From positions 1-14,218 of the forward strand of contig JAJYTX010000027.1 of assembly GCA_021792815.1 (NCBI GenBank): DNA of 14,218 nucleotides. The letters run 5' to 3'. This stretch comes from Pseudomonadota bacterium (GTDB taxonomy: Bacteria; Pseudomonadota; Gammaproteobacteria; Steroidobacterales; Steroidobacteraceae). Numbering within the stretch: the stretch's first letter is position 1; each line of letters opens with the position of its first letter. Both the position numbers and the translations under genes were made by a program. The notes beneath the pieces are model-generated. The model saw nothing but the letters and a program-made list of their open reading frames with translations, ran no database searches and was not told the origin of the DNA. This document shows positions 1-7,265 of this stretch, piece by piece.

Positions 1-331
1 GGTTCGCAACCCCGAAAAACGGCTTCAGCACCTGGCTGTTGATGCCGTAGGCACAGATCGAGGCGAGGCAGGCGAGCGCCAGGACCTCGGCGAATCGCGA
101 CAGATGGCCGCGCACCAGGCGCGCCAGAATCAGCGTCAGGGTCACGGCGGATTCCAGAAACAGAATCACCGCCGCGCCGAACGCCGTGCCCAAGGGGTTG
201 AGGAGCCGGGCTGAACCGCGGAAAAACACCGCCATCGGCAGGTCGATCCGCTTGAATGCGAACGCCACCGCGGCGGCGCAGGCCACCAGTACCAGCAACC
301 AGATTCGTATGAAAACAGCAAAGCGTTTCAA
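1..331 (-). CDS. PAP2-like membrane phosphatase, N-terminal part (runs off the window)
   Basis: The first 110 or so residues of a minus-strand membrane protein are visible; the rest lies beyond base 1. The start chosen is TTG at 331, because an AGGAGG sits 10 bases upstream and no ATG is in frame before the first hydrophobic stretch. The protein begins with a short basic head (LKRFAVFIRIW) and a membrane helix of about 15 residues. Then come FKRIDLPMAVFF, two further hydrophobic segments, and a segment near the cut containing INSQVLKPFFG. The early Asp-Leu-Pro and the late LKPFFG resemble the region just before the KxxxxxxRP signature of PAP2 (lipid phosphate phosphatase) proteins. The catalytic motifs themselves are not in the window, so the family call is tentative. 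Third-position GC is high in this frame, which supports real coding. Confidence 0.5.
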   Translation of the reverse strand, partial: MKRFAVFIRIWLLVLVACAAAVAFAFKRIDLPMAVFFRGSARLLNPLGTAFGAAVILFLESAVTLTLILARLVRGHLSRFAEVLALACLASICAYGINSQVLKPFFGVAN

Positions 332-852
332 GCAGCGTGACCCTCCTGCACAGCAGCCTCCGTGGCCTCACGCCACGGACCGTCCGGCGGCAGCATGCGG
401 CCGGGCGCAGGCGACGGGCTTCAGCCTCCGTACCGGCGACGGCTCGATTCTGAATACGGGATACAGCCGAGCCGTGTGCCGCGGCAGCCGTCGCAACGGT
501 TGGCGCTTTCCCGCTTCGGCGGGCGCCAGTATAGGTCATCCACTCCGCGGGCGACACCGCCGCACCCGTCAGGCCCATCACCAACGACGCGAGCGCTCCC
601 GAGGCCGCCGCCGACTCCCCGGGCCCGCCAGGCCGGCATGGCACCTCGCGGGCCCCGGGCACGACTGCCGGCGGCACGATCGGCCACGCGATGAGAACCA
701 TCGCGCCGGCGGTCCCGGGAGACGGCATCCGCAGTACTACCTAGAGACAACAGTGCACGGTCCGTACGGAAAGCGCCTATGTACAGCGCTTCTGCGTCGC
801 ATATCATCGTGCGCGTACCGCCAGCGCCCTGACTACAACTTGAGGTGTTACT
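332..852. other. Intergenic region between divergent PAP2-like gene and urcA-like gene
   Basis: About 520 bases hold no convincing gene. The open frames here give Arg/Pro/Gly-rich translations typical of GC-rich shadows. Positions 510-523 form a CCCGC stem, TTCG loop and GCGGG stem; four more outer pairs (GGCG at 502-505 with CGCC at 524-527) can form after a short bulge. This would lie in the long 5' leader of the PAP2-like gene or in non-transcribed DNA. A weak -10-like TATGTA is at 778-783 upstream of urcA, but I find no good -35 partner. Confidence 0.4.
342..347 (-). promoter_or_regulatory. Ribosome binding site deciding the TTG start
   Basis: Reading the minus strand, a perfect AGGAGG lies 10 bases before the TTG at 331. 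It is the only strong Shine-Dalgarno match near the 5' end of the PAP2-like gene. Confidence 0.55.
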
Positions 853-1263
853 ATGATGAAGTTACGACGACCGGCCCAGCGCGCCGGCGCGGTTGTGCTC
901 GCCGCGGGACTGTGCATGGCGATGGCCGCGCTCGCGGACAATGCGACGGATACCATCGTGATCGAGGCCGGTGTCATGACCAAGACGGTGGTCGGCCACA
1001 CCGCCATCGGCGCCCCGATCGAAGAGGTGACACTCACGCACCGGGTCAGCTATGCCGATCTTGACCTGGCAACGCACTCCGGCGCCATGGAGCTGAAGCA
1101 GCGGGTGAAGGACACCGCCAGCCTCGCCTGCGAGCAGCTCGACAAGCTGTACCCGCTCGAGGAAAAGGAGGCACCGAGCTGCATCCGTCAGGCTGTTGAA
1201 CGCGCATCCAGCCAGGTTGATGACGCCATCGCGACAGCCGAAGAGCAAGCCAAGGAAAAGTAA
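853..1263 (+). CDS. UrcA family secreted protein
   Basis: This is a 136-residue exported protein of unknown biochemical function. Residues 1-28 form a signal peptide: basic MMKLRRPAQR, an Ala/Leu/Val-rich core, then a probable cleavage after ALA (ALA-DNA). The mature part carries the core that defines the UrcA family: VSYADLDLATHSGAMELKQR, followed by a helix with a Cys (LACEQL) and a second conserved Cys in CIRQAVERA. The two cysteines may form a disulfide in the periplasm, as is common in this family. The C-terminus is Glu/Lys-rich. The start is the first of two tandem ATGs; GAGGTG at 842-847 is spaced 5 bases from it. UrcA proteins are common in Gammaproteobacteria and sphingomonads and have no settled role. 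The gene stands alone and is convergent with rtcB. Confidence 0.85.
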   Translation: MMKLRRPAQRAGAVVLAAGLCMAMAALADNATDTIVIEAGVMTKTVVGHTAIGAPIEEVTLTHRVSYADLDLATHSGAMELKQRVKDTASLACEQLDKLYPLEEKEAPSCIRQAVERASSQVDDAIATAEEQAKEK

Positions 1264-1316
1264 GGCACGCGACGCGCGCGGAGCAGGGACGCACCGGGCG
1301 CGTTCGGCCAGGGAGT

Positions 1317-1347
1317 CCGTCCGCGGCTCTTGATGGGCCGCGGACGG
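1317..1347. terminator. GC-rich hairpin between convergent urcA-like gene and rtcB
   Basis: Bases 1317-1327 (CCGTCCGCGGC) and 1337-1347 (GCCGCGGACGG) pair perfectly over 11 bp around a 9-base loop. There is no T-run on either side, so it is not a textbook intrinsic terminator. Its place between two converging genes suggests a bidirectional transcription block. A second, shorter stem (CGGCGGC 1367-1373 with GCCGCCG 1387-1393) follows within 20 bases. Confidence 0.5.
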
Positions 1348-1466
1348 CGAGGGTCCAGCGGTGATTCGGCGGCGCGGCCTGGCCGAGCCGCCGCTCAACG
1401 TCGCGACATCGTGCTCCGGCGGCAGCGACACCAGGCGCGACAGACTGGCACACCGCCGGATGTTCG

Positions 1467-2897
1467 CTACCCCTTGATGCAGATCAACGGCTCCAGCCGG
1501 ACCACCTTGCGGGCAAGCCCGGCGCCGTGGGCGGCCTCGACGACCGCCACCACGTCCTTGTAGGCGCCCGGTGCCTCTTCCGCCACTCCGCGCACTGAAG
1601 CGCTGCGGACCAGGATGCCGCGCGCCGCCAGCGCATCGAGCACCTCCCGGCCGCGCCAGACGTGCGCCGCCGCGCGCCGTCCCATGGCCCGCCCGGCGCC
1701 GTGGCAGGCCGAACTGAATGCACGCGACTCCGATTCCGCGGTTCCGGCGAGGATGTAGGACGCCGTGCCCATCGAGCCGCCAATCAACACCGGTTGTCCG
1801 ATCGCCCGCAGCGACGGCGGAATGTCCGGATGCCCCGGAGCGAGTGCACGGGTCGCACCCTTGCGGTGCACGTACAGCCTGCGGAGCCGTCCGCCGACGC
1901 GGAACTCCTCCAGCTTGCAGGTGTTGTGAGATACGTCGTACAGCACGGAGACGCGCGCCTGTGGCAGGGCGGCGGCGAACACTTTGCGCACCAGATGCGT
2001 CAGGATCTGCCGGTTCGCGAGCGCGCAGTTGATGGCGGCCCGCATGGCGCCGAGATAGGCCGCACCGAGATCCGAGTGGATCGGCGCGCAGGCGAGCTCG
2101 CGCTCGGGCAGTCGGATGCCGTACTGCGCGGCGGACGTCGCCATGCGCTTGAGGAAATCCGTGCCGATCTGATGGCCGAGCCCGCGCGAGCCGCAGTGAA
2201 TCATGATCACGATGTCACCCAGGCCGAGGCCGAAGCCGCACGCGGCCTGCTCGTCGAACACCGTGGTGACTTCCTGCAGCTCCAGGTAATGATTGCCGCT
2301 GCCGAGTGTGCCCATTTCCTCGCGCTGGCGCCGCCTCGCCTCCTCCGACACCTCGGCCGGCTCTGCGCCGCTCATCCGGCCGCGCTCCTCGCTGCGCTCG
2401 AGGTCTTCCGGCTTTCCCCAGCCCATCTCGACGGCCCACTGCGCGCCGCCGCGCAGCATCGCAGTCATTTCGGCCGCCCCCAGACGGATGGCGCCGGTGC
2501 TGCCGACTCCGGCCGGAATGCGGGCGCTCAGCTCGTCGGCGAGTGCGTCTCGAACCGGCGCGATGTCCGGCCGTCTCAGACCGGTCAACAGGCAGCGCAC
2601 GCCGCAGGAGATGTCGAAGCCGACTCCACCGGCCGACACCACGCCGCCTTCATCCGCATCGAACGCCGCCACTCCGCCGATCGGAAACCCATAACCCCAG
2701 TGCGCATCCGGCATCGCGAACGATGCGGTCACGATCCCGGGCAGCATGGCCACGTTCGCAGCCTGCTCGGCCACCTTCCGGTCCATGCCGCGCAACAGTG
2801 TCTCGCTGGCGAAAATCACCACCGGTACGCGCATCCCGCCCTGCGGAGCCAGCTGCCACTGGTACTCGGACTGCCGGCTGAACAGATCCGGCTCCAT
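1467..2897 (-). CDS. rtcB: RNA ligase RtcB (3'-phosphate/5'-OH RNA-splicing ligase)
   Basis: RtcB joins RNA 3'-phosphate or 2',3'-cyclic phosphate ends to 5'-OH ends. It uses GTP and Mn2+ through a GMP-histidine intermediate in the cytosol. The 476-residue protein is full length for the archaeal/long bacterial type. Family landmarks sit at nearly the same positions as in Pyrococcus RtcB: PDAHWGYGFPIGG near 63-75, GGVGFDISCGVR with metal ligands D95 and C98, GNH at 201-203, HCGSRG with H234, SHN with H324, and CHGAGR with H399 as the expected guanylylated histidine. The start is the ATG three bases after the archease stop, so the genes are almost certainly cotranscribed and translationally coupled. 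In bacteria the ligase serves RNA repair rather than tRNA intron splicing; the archease partner argues for multiple-turnover activity. No rtcA or rtcR is nearby, so regulation differs from E. coli. Confidence 0.96.
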   Translation of the reverse strand: MEPDLFSRQSEYQWQLAPQGGMRVPVVIFASETLLRGMDRKVAEQAANVAMLPGIVTASFAMPDAHWGYGFPIGGVAAFDADEGGVVSAGGVGFDISCGVRCLLTGLRRPDIAPVRDALADELSARIPAGVGSTGAIRLGAAEMTAMLRGGAQWAVEMGWGKPEDLERSEERGRMSGAEPAEVSEEARRRQREEMGTLGSGNHYLELQEVTTVFDEQAACGFGLGLGDIVIMIHCGSRGLGHQIGTDFLKRMATSAAQYGIRLPERELACAPIHSDLGAAYLGAMRAAINCALANRQILTHLVRKVFAAALPQARVSVLYDVSHNTCKLEEFRVGGRLRRLYVHRKGATRALAPGHPDIPPSLRAIGQPVLIGGSMGTASYILAGTAESESRAFSSACHGAGRAMGRRAAAHVWRGREVLDALAARGILVRSASVRGVAEEAPGAYKDVVAVVEAAHGAGLARKVVRLEPLICIKG

Positions 2898-2900
2898 GAC

Positions 2901-3350
2901 TCAGACATCCACCACGGTCTGCGCCAGCCACTCGCCGTGACGCTGCTGCACGCGAAGCCCGGTGTAGGTCGCGCCCTTGATCTCCACTGCCGGCCGGTGG
3001 CGCGCGCGATCGAGCCGCTCCCCCCATGCCTCGGCCTGCAGGGTGCCGGCGGCGATCCGCACGGAAAAACGCGAAAAGATCATGCGCCGCGTGGCCATCT
3101 CGTAGACCAGGCGGTTCAACCACTCCGCAAGCAGCAACTCGTCATCCGGCGCCCGGCATTCGATGCTGACCTTGTTCCGGGCGCGAACCGCCTTGGGATC
3201 GGTGATCACCGCGATCATCGCCAGCGCGGCCTGCTCGAACGCGACCTCCCTGCTCGGCCCGAATCCCCGCACCCCCACGTCGGCATCGTGCAGGAAGTGC
3301 TCCCATCGGGGACCGGTCCTGCGCACTGCAACCTGCTCACCGCGCCGCAT
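2901..3350 (-). CDS. Archease, RtcB activator
   Basis: Archease is a small cytosolic protein that speeds guanylylation and turnover of RtcB and can widen its NTP use. The 149-residue product is the usual family size. It has the family N-terminal motif, here [16 protein letters not shown] (residues 16-31), with D22 and D24 in the conserved acidic metal-binding patch. [14 protein letters not shown] matches the second conserved helix, and [14 protein letters not shown] matches the central helix. The C-terminus has [12 protein letters not shown], matching the usual vKa.T.h.l.v strand. The ATG at 3350 was chosen because the open frame extends far upstream only as a shadow of htpX. It lies 20 bases after the htpX stop and 3 bases before rtcB, in one operon. 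Directly fitting rtcB behind archease is a common arrangement in bacteria. Confidence 0.93.
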   Translation of the reverse strand: MRRGEQVAVRRTGPRWEHFLHDADVGVRGFGPSREVAFEQAALAMIAVITDPKAVRARNKVSIECRAPDDELLLAEWLNRLVYEMATRRMIFSRFSVRIAAGTLQAEAWGERLDRARHRPAVEIKGATYTGLRVQQRHGEWLAQTVVDV

Positions 3351-3370
3351 GGCACACCCGGCGGTGACAC

Positions 3371-4267
3371 TCAACGTGCCGGCCGGAGCGCTTCGAGCGC
3401 GGCGATGCGCGCCGCGAGCGGCGGGTGGCTCATGAACAGGCGGACCGGCCAGGCATGCCCGGTGCCGTCGTGGATTCCGAAGGCACGCAATTGGCCCGGA
3501 AGCGCCCCTCCCTCGGCGCTCTGCAGCACGCGCAGCGCTCCGATCATGTTGTCCCGGCCCGCGAGGCGCGCGCCGCCGGAGTCGGCGCGGAACTCCCGAT
3601 GACGCGAATAGGCCATGACGATCAGGGTCGCCAGCACTCCAAACACGATCTGCAGCACGATGACGCTCGCGAAGTAAACCAGCCCCTCGCCGGCCTGCTG
3701 CTCGCGCCTGCCGCCGATCGCCGCATCGATGGCGGTGCCGAGCACGCGCGCGAGGAACATGACAAAGGTGTTCAGCACCCCCTGCAGAAGCGCCAGCGTC
3801 ACCATGTCGCCGTTCGCCACGTGCGACATCTCGTGTCCCAGCACGGCGTCCAGCTGCTGCGGCGCCATGTTCCGCAGCAGGCCGGTGCTGACGGCAACGA
3901 GCGCATGATTGCGCCTCGCACCGGTCGCGAACGCATTCATGTCCGGGGATTCGAATATTCCCACCTCCGGCAGGGCCAGTCCCAGACGCTCGGCGTGCGC
4001 CCCGATCCGCTCGAGCAGCCAGTGCTCGCCGCCGCTCGCCGGAGAGCGGATGATCGCCACGCCCATCGTCAGCACTGCCATGCGCTTCGAGAGCGCCAGT
4101 GACAGGAAGGACCCTCCGAACCCGAACACCACACTGAGCGCCAGCACCGCGGTGAGATCGACCCCGCGCGCCGCCAGATAGCGCTCCAGCCCGAGCGCCT
4201 GGACGACGAGTGTGATCATGGCGAGAACCGCCATGTTCACCGCCGCAAACAGCATGATGCGTCTCAT
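3371..4267 (-). CDS. htpX: HtpX-like M48 membrane zinc metalloprotease
   Basis: HtpX is an inner-membrane protease that degrades misfolded membrane proteins with its active site facing the cytosol. The 298-residue protein has two N-terminal membrane helices (about 5-25 and 38-58) and a [21 protein letters not shown] linker. Next comes the PDMNAFATG segment typical of M48B peptidases. The zinc motif HEMSH is at 145-149 with catalytic E146, and a third zinc ligand is likely E225 in [10 protein letters not shown] hydrophobic region lies at about 195-220, and the C-terminal [12 protein letters not shown] is characteristic. The length is that of ordinary HtpX (about 280-300). It is the first gene of the htpX-archease-rtcB operon and is divergent from a chaperonin, which suggests a joint stress-response module. 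A second Met at residue 5 could also be the start; no clear Shine-Dalgarno decides it. Confidence 0.94.
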   Translation of the reverse strand: MRRIMLFAAVNMAVLAMITLVVQALGLERYLAARGVDLTAVLALSVVFGFGGSFLSLALSKRMAVLTMGVAIIRSPASGGEHWLLERIGAHAERLGLALPEVGIFESPDMNAFATGARRNHALVAVSTGLLRNMAPQQLDAVLGHEMSHVANGDMVTLALLQGVLNTFVMFLARVLGTAIDAAIGGRREQQAGEGLVYFASVIVLQIVFGVLATLIVMAYSRHREFRADSGGARLAGRDNMIGALRVLQSAEGGALPGQLRAFGIHDGTGHAWPVRLFMSHPPLAARIAALEALRPAR

Positions 4268-4522
4268 CGCGGGCCCAGCCGGGTTGCCTTGCGAGTCTGC
4301 GCGATACTTTCCGGCGGCCGCGGCCCGAGGTTAAGTGGTACAGTCCGCGCCCGGATACGCATTCGCCACGGTCCCGCTCCGCCGGCCCATACCCGTGCGC
4401 GCACCGGCACCGAAGATCGTGCGGCTGCCCGGTTGGATCCACTCCAGATCGCGGCAACTGCATATGGCGGCCCGCGACGCGCTCGCGCACCATCGGCGCG
4501 CCATGACTGCCGGTACGAGCCC
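4268..4522. promoter_or_regulatory. Shared divergent upstream region of htpX operon and groEL paralogue
   Basis: These 255 bases must carry the promoters of both the leftward htpX operon and the rightward groEL gene. I find no CIRCE inverted repeat and no convincing sigma32 promoter. A weak sigma70-like pair for groEL is TTGCCT at 4284-4289 and TACTTT at 4305-4310 with a 15-base spacer. No good Shine-Dalgarno precedes either start codon. Confidence 0.3.
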
Positions 4523-6148
4523 ATGAGCGCCAAGCAGGTGTTGTTCAGGTCCGCGGCGCGCGAGAAGGTGCTGCACGGCGCGACGCAGCTCGCCGATGCG
4601 GTGCGCATCACGCTCGGCCCGAAGTCGAAATCGGTACTCATTCAAAAAAAATGGGGCGCTCCGATCATCTGCAATGACGGCGTGACCATTGCCAAGGAGA
4701 TGGAGCTCGAGGACCCGGAGGAGAATCTCGGCGCGCAGATGCTGCGCCAGGCGGCCGAAAAGACCGGCGATCTGGTCGGTGACGGCACCAGCACCGCGAC
4801 CGTGCTCGCCCATGCGATCTACGCGCAAGGCGTACGCAACATCGCCGCCGGCGCGAGCGCGATCGACCTGAAGCGCGGACTCGATCGGGCGCTGGCGGCC
4901 ACGGTGGCCTCGATCAGAACCCAGGCGAAACCGGTCGCGAGTCGCAGGGAGAAGGCGCAGGTCGCCACCATCTCCGCCCACAACGATCCCGGGATCGGCG
5001 AGCTGGTGGCGGATGCCATGGAAAAAGTCGGAGGCGACGGCGTCATCACGGTCGAGGAATCGAAGACCACCGAGACGACGCTCGAGATCGTCGAGGGCCT
5101 GCAGTTCGACCGTGGCTACCTCTCGCCGTACTTCGTCACGGACTCCGGCCGAATGGAGGCGGTGCTCGAGGACCCGTACGTCCTCATCTGCGACCGCAAG
5201 ATCAATGTCCTAAAGGACCTGATCCCGCTGCTCGAGCAGATCGCCAAGACCGGCCACCCGGTCCTGCTCATTGCCGAAGACATCGAAGGCGAGGTACTCG
5301 CCACACTCATCGTCAACCAGATCCGCAGCGTGCTGAAAAGCGCCGCGGTCAAGGCCCCGGGGTTCGGCGATCGACGCAAAGCGATGCTGGAGGACATCGC
5401 GGTGCTCACCGGCGGACAGCTCGTTTCCGAGGAACTCGGCCGCAAGATCGAGGACCTCGAGCTCGGGCAGCTCGGACGCGCCCGGCGCGTCGTCGTCGAT
5501 AAGGAGCACACCACGATCATCGGCGGCGCGGGCGAGAAAGGTGCCATCGGTGCAAGAATCCAGTCCATCCGCAAGGAGCTGGAGAAAACCACGGGCAGCT
5601 ACGACCGCGAGAAGCTCGAAGAGCGCCTGGCGAAACTCGCCGGCGGGGTCGCCGTGGTCCGGGTCGGCGCGCCATCGGAATCGGAGATGAAGGCGAAGAA
5701 GGAAGCGCTGGACGACGCCATCAGCTCCACCAAGGCGGCAGTCGCCGAAGGCATCGTACCCGGGGGAGGCCTCGCGCTGTTACGCGCCACTGCGGCGCTC
5801 AGCGCGGCAATGGAGGAAACCGGCGGCGATGAACGTACGGGCGTCGAGATCCTGCGTCGCGCCCTGGAGGTGCCCGCGCGCCAGATCGCCGAGAACTCCG
5901 CGGCCGATGGCGGGGTGGTCGTGGACCGGATGCTGAGCTCCTCGGGCAACGTCGGCTTCGACGCCTCGCGCAAGCAGTTCGTGGACCTGCTGGAAGCGGG
6001 AATCGTGGATCCGGCCAAGGTGCTACGCACCGCGCTCGAGAACGCCGTTTCAGTCGCCGGTGTGCTGCTGCTCACCGAGGCGACGCTCACCGAAAAACCC
6101 GAGAAGCCTGAGGAATCCACCCGCCATCCGTCCGGGGAAGCGGTTTGA
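4523..6148 (+). CDS. Chaperonin GroEL paralogue (Hsp60), divergent and without GroES
   Basis: This is a 541-residue chaperonin 60 that folds proteins in an ATP-driven ring. All three domains are intact. The equatorial ATP site includes ITLGPK (29-34), D52, GDGTST (86-91), the catalytic aspartate in [14 protein letters not shown], and PGGGLALL. The apical domain keeps [15 protein letters not shown] and [14 protein letters not shown], so substrate and cochaperonin binding look possible. Differences from housekeeping GroEL are a [14 protein letters not shown] start, Asn at position 51 where E. coli has Lys (CNDG against TKDG), WGAPII, and an acidic/Pro tail ending HPSGEAV in place of the flexible GGM repeats. 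No groES is adjacent. These traits mark a secondary GroEL copy, probably a specialised or stress-linked chaperonin. The ATG at 4523 matches the family N-terminus; the in-frame extension to 4289 is Arg-rich and not conserved-looking. Confidence 0.93.
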   Translation: MSAKQVLFRSAAREKVLHGATQLADAVRITLGPKSKSVLIQKKWGAPIICNDGVTIAKEMELEDPEENLGAQMLRQAAEKTGDLVGDGTSTATVLAHAIYAQGVRNIAAGASAIDLKRGLDRALAATVASIRTQAKPVASRREKAQVATISAHNDPGIGELVADAMEKVGGDGVITVEESKTTETTLEIVEGLQFDRGYLSPYFVTDSGRMEAVLEDPYVLICDRKINVLKDLIPLLEQIAKTGHPVLLIAEDIEGEVLATLIVNQIRSVLKSAAVKAPGFGDRRKAMLEDIAVLTGGQLVSEELGRKIEDLELGQLGRARRVVVDKEHTTIIGGAGEKGAIGARIQSIRKELEKTTGSYDREKLEERLAKLAGGVAVVRVGAPSESEMKAKKEALDDAISSTKAAVAEGIVPGGGLALLRATAALSAAMEETGGDERTGVEILRRALEVPARQIAENSAADGGVVVDRMLSSSGNVGFDASRKQFVDLLEAGIVDPAKVLRTALENAVSVAGVLLLTEATLTEKPEKPEESTRHPSGEAV

Positions 6149-6244
6149 GCCCGGCCGAGTCGCGCGCGGACCAGGTTCGAACGGCCGTGCCGGCGCAGAC
6201 CGACGCTCAGCGCCCTGCCCCGCCTGAATCCCCGCCGAGACGGG

Positions 6245-6406
6245 TCAGCCGAACCACTCGTCGAAAAGTCTGCGGCCCCAGTACATGCCGAGGCCGCTGC
6301 CGATGCAGCTCACCACGAGCGCAGTGCCGAAGCCGATGTACCGGCCGAGCGTCCAGCCGAGGGAACCGAGCAGCGAGGCGCCGAGGAAGGAGAAAATTCC
6401 GCGCAT
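6245..6406 (-). CDS. Small glycine-rich membrane protein (53 aa)
   Basis: A short gene on the minus strand encodes 53 residues starting MRGIFSFLGASLLGSLGW and ending RRLFDEWFG. Two hydrophobic segments (about 3-20 and 26-43) are packed with small residues: GASLLGSLG, GRYIGFG and GSGLG. Such GxxxG spacing favours close helix packing. The closing WGRRLFDEWFG is amphipathic and would sit at the cytosolic face. Codons have high third-position GC and the residue pattern is far more protein-like than the overlapping plus-strand frame. It resembles a widespread family of small uncharacterised proteobacterial membrane proteins; no function is known to me. It is convergent with groEL (97 bases between stops). 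Start context is weak, with no clear Shine-Dalgarno. Confidence 0.72.
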   Translation of the reverse strand: MRGIFSFLGASLLGSLGWTLGRYIGFGTALVVSCIGSGLGMYWGRRLFDEWFG

Positions 6407-6531
6407 GGCGTCCAGGTACCTGAAATCACGCCCGCCGGCAAGGCGCAGCCGCGTCCGCTGGGCAAAAGCTCACGCCGGCCAGGTCACTCGCGGACGGCCG
6501 GTGGCGCTGCGAACGTCGCTCGCAGCGCCGC

Positions 6532-6987
6532 TCAGCGGACCTCCGGCGAGCCGAGCTGACTCAACAGCGGCTTCAGCAGCGGCGCGATCCGCCGCAGCTC
6601 GTCGCGATGGGCCGCCGACAGCGCCGCGAGCGCCTGCTCTGCGGCGGTGGTGAGCGAGAGGATGGCGCGCCGTCTGTCGAGCGGGTCAGCGCGCCGCACG
6701 AGATAGCCGCTGTGCACGAGGCGGTCGACCAGTCCCACGGCGCTGTGATGGCGGATCCCGAGGCGTTCGGCGAGATCGCCCACCGTCACCGGACCGCCCC
6801 CCGGATAACCCTTGATGGCGAGCAGCGCCTGGTGCTGGCGGGGTGCGAGCCCCGCGGCATCCGCCGCGCGCGCGCTGAAGGAGAGAAACGTCGCGAGCAG
6901 GTAGCGGAATTCGGCGAGCAACCGGTAATCCGCGAGGCTGAGCTCGCGCCGAGGCGCGCGTCGCGGGTCCTTCTGACTCACGGCCAT
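6532..6987 (-). CDS. MarR family transcriptional regulator (leftward)
   Basis: This 151-residue protein is a winged helix-turn-helix DNA-binding repressor type, expected to dimerise and to respond to a small molecule or oxidant. The N-terminal dimerisation helix is SLADYRLLAEFRYLLATFL. GLAPRQHQALLAI (46-58) leads into the HTH (VTVGDLAERLGIRHHSAVGLVDRL, about 67-90). The wing DPLDRRRAILSLT (101-113) has the family D-x-R-R pattern, and a C-terminal helix carries PLLKPLL. There is no conserved cysteine, so an OhrR-type thiol switch is unlikely. The start is the ATG at 6987 because GGGAG (6994-6998) lies 6 bases upstream; a GTG 30 bases earlier is in frame but lacks such a site. It is transcribed away from the second MarR gene and may use the leftward promoter near 7214-7242, with a leader of about 220 bases. 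Confidence 0.88.
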   Translation of the reverse strand: MAVSQKDPRRAPRRELSLADYRLLAEFRYLLATFLSFSARAADAAGLAPRQHQALLAIKGYPGGGPVTVGDLAERLGIRHHSAVGLVDRLVHSGYLVRRADPLDRRRAILSLTTAAEQALAALSAAHRDELRRIAPLLKPLLSQLGSPEVR

Positions 6988-6993
6988 CGGTGA

Positions 6994-6998
6994 CTCCC
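6994..6998 (-). promoter_or_regulatory. Ribosome binding site for the leftward MarR gene
   Basis: On the minus strand GGGAG lies 6 bases before the ATG at 6987. This decides for that start over the longer in-frame version beginning at 7017. Confidence 0.5.
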
Positions 6999-7213
6999 GT
7001 TGCGTCTGTCGACACACCTCTCACCGGGGATCGACACCGGCCCGCTTGCGGCGGATGTTTCGCATGGTTTGCTGAGCATGATCGCTGCCTCTGACCTCGT
7101 CGCGACCCGCAGGACGCACTGGGCCGCACGCCGTGCGTATTGGAATCCCATCGAGCGAGCTGCTGCCGCGCAACAGCGCGCGGAATGGCGAAGTGCGCGG
7201 ACAGGTCGCCGGG

Positions 7214-7242
7214 ATTTTAATCAGTTTATCTTGCAAGGTAAA
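7214..7242 (-). promoter_or_regulatory. Leftward sigma70-like promoter
   Basis: On the minus strand TTTACC (7242-7237) and TAAAAT (7219-7214) are also separated by exactly 17 bases. The start would be near 7207. It overlaps the rightward promoter head-on. It probably serves the leftward MarR gene, but then with a 220-base untranslated leader in which I see no convincing gene. Confidence 0.5.
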
Positions 7243-7245
7243 CTG
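7222..7245. promoter_or_regulatory. 24-bp palindrome, candidate MarR operator
   Basis: CAGTTTAtCTTGCAAG followed by gTAAACTG is symmetric around position 7233/7234. It pairs at 11 of 12 positions per half-site; the mismatch is T7229 against G7238. Size and centre (TTGCAA) fit dimeric MarR-family operators. It lies in a sharply AT-rich segment between two divergent MarR genes and spans the -35 elements of both promoters, so a bound dimer would block both. Confidence 0.72.
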
Positions 7246-7253
7246 TCTAAATA
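7225..7253 (+). promoter_or_regulatory. Rightward sigma70-like promoter of the second MarR gene
   Basis: TTTATC (7225-7230) and TAAATA (7248-7253) are separated by exactly 17 bases. Transcription would start near 7260, only about six bases before the GTG of the gene it serves. The -35 lies inside the palindrome and the -10 just outside it. Confidence 0.55.
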
Positions 7254-7265
7254 TATCCTGTCTGC

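Noticed and set aside
1..701. A minus-strand frame open from 701 to the window edge, with a mildly hydrophobic stretch near 560-640
   Set aside because: Beyond the first 50 codons it becomes Arg-rich and overlaps the real PAP2-like frame. Openness is explained by high GC, and no family pattern was seen.
186..1064. Long plus-strand open frame over the intergenic region and urcA start
   Set aside because: Translation is Arg/Gly/Pro-rich with no motif. It overlaps the clear signal-peptide protein at 853.
1662..3602. 646-codon plus-strand open frame
   Set aside because: It lies opposite rtcB, archease and htpX, whose catalytic motifs are intact; it is a GC-driven shadow.
4289..4522. N-terminal extension of GroEL by 78 residues
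   Set aside because: The family begins at the MSAKQVLF segment; the extension is Arg-rich and unlike any targeting sequence.
4268..4522. CIRCE element or sigma32 promoter before groEL
   Set aside because: I looked for the CIRCE inverted repeat and for TTGAAA-N13/15-CCCCAT and found neither.
4335..4526. 63-codon frame (GTG start) ending in ATGA overlap with groEL
   Set aside because: The overlap looks like translational coupling, but the peptide is Arg/Pro-rich with no recognisable pattern and no Shine-Dalgarno. It is kept only as a weak leader-peptide possibility.
6145..6423. Plus-strand frame directly after groEL
   Set aside because: Ser/Arg/Pro-rich shadow opposite the small membrane protein; it has no motif.
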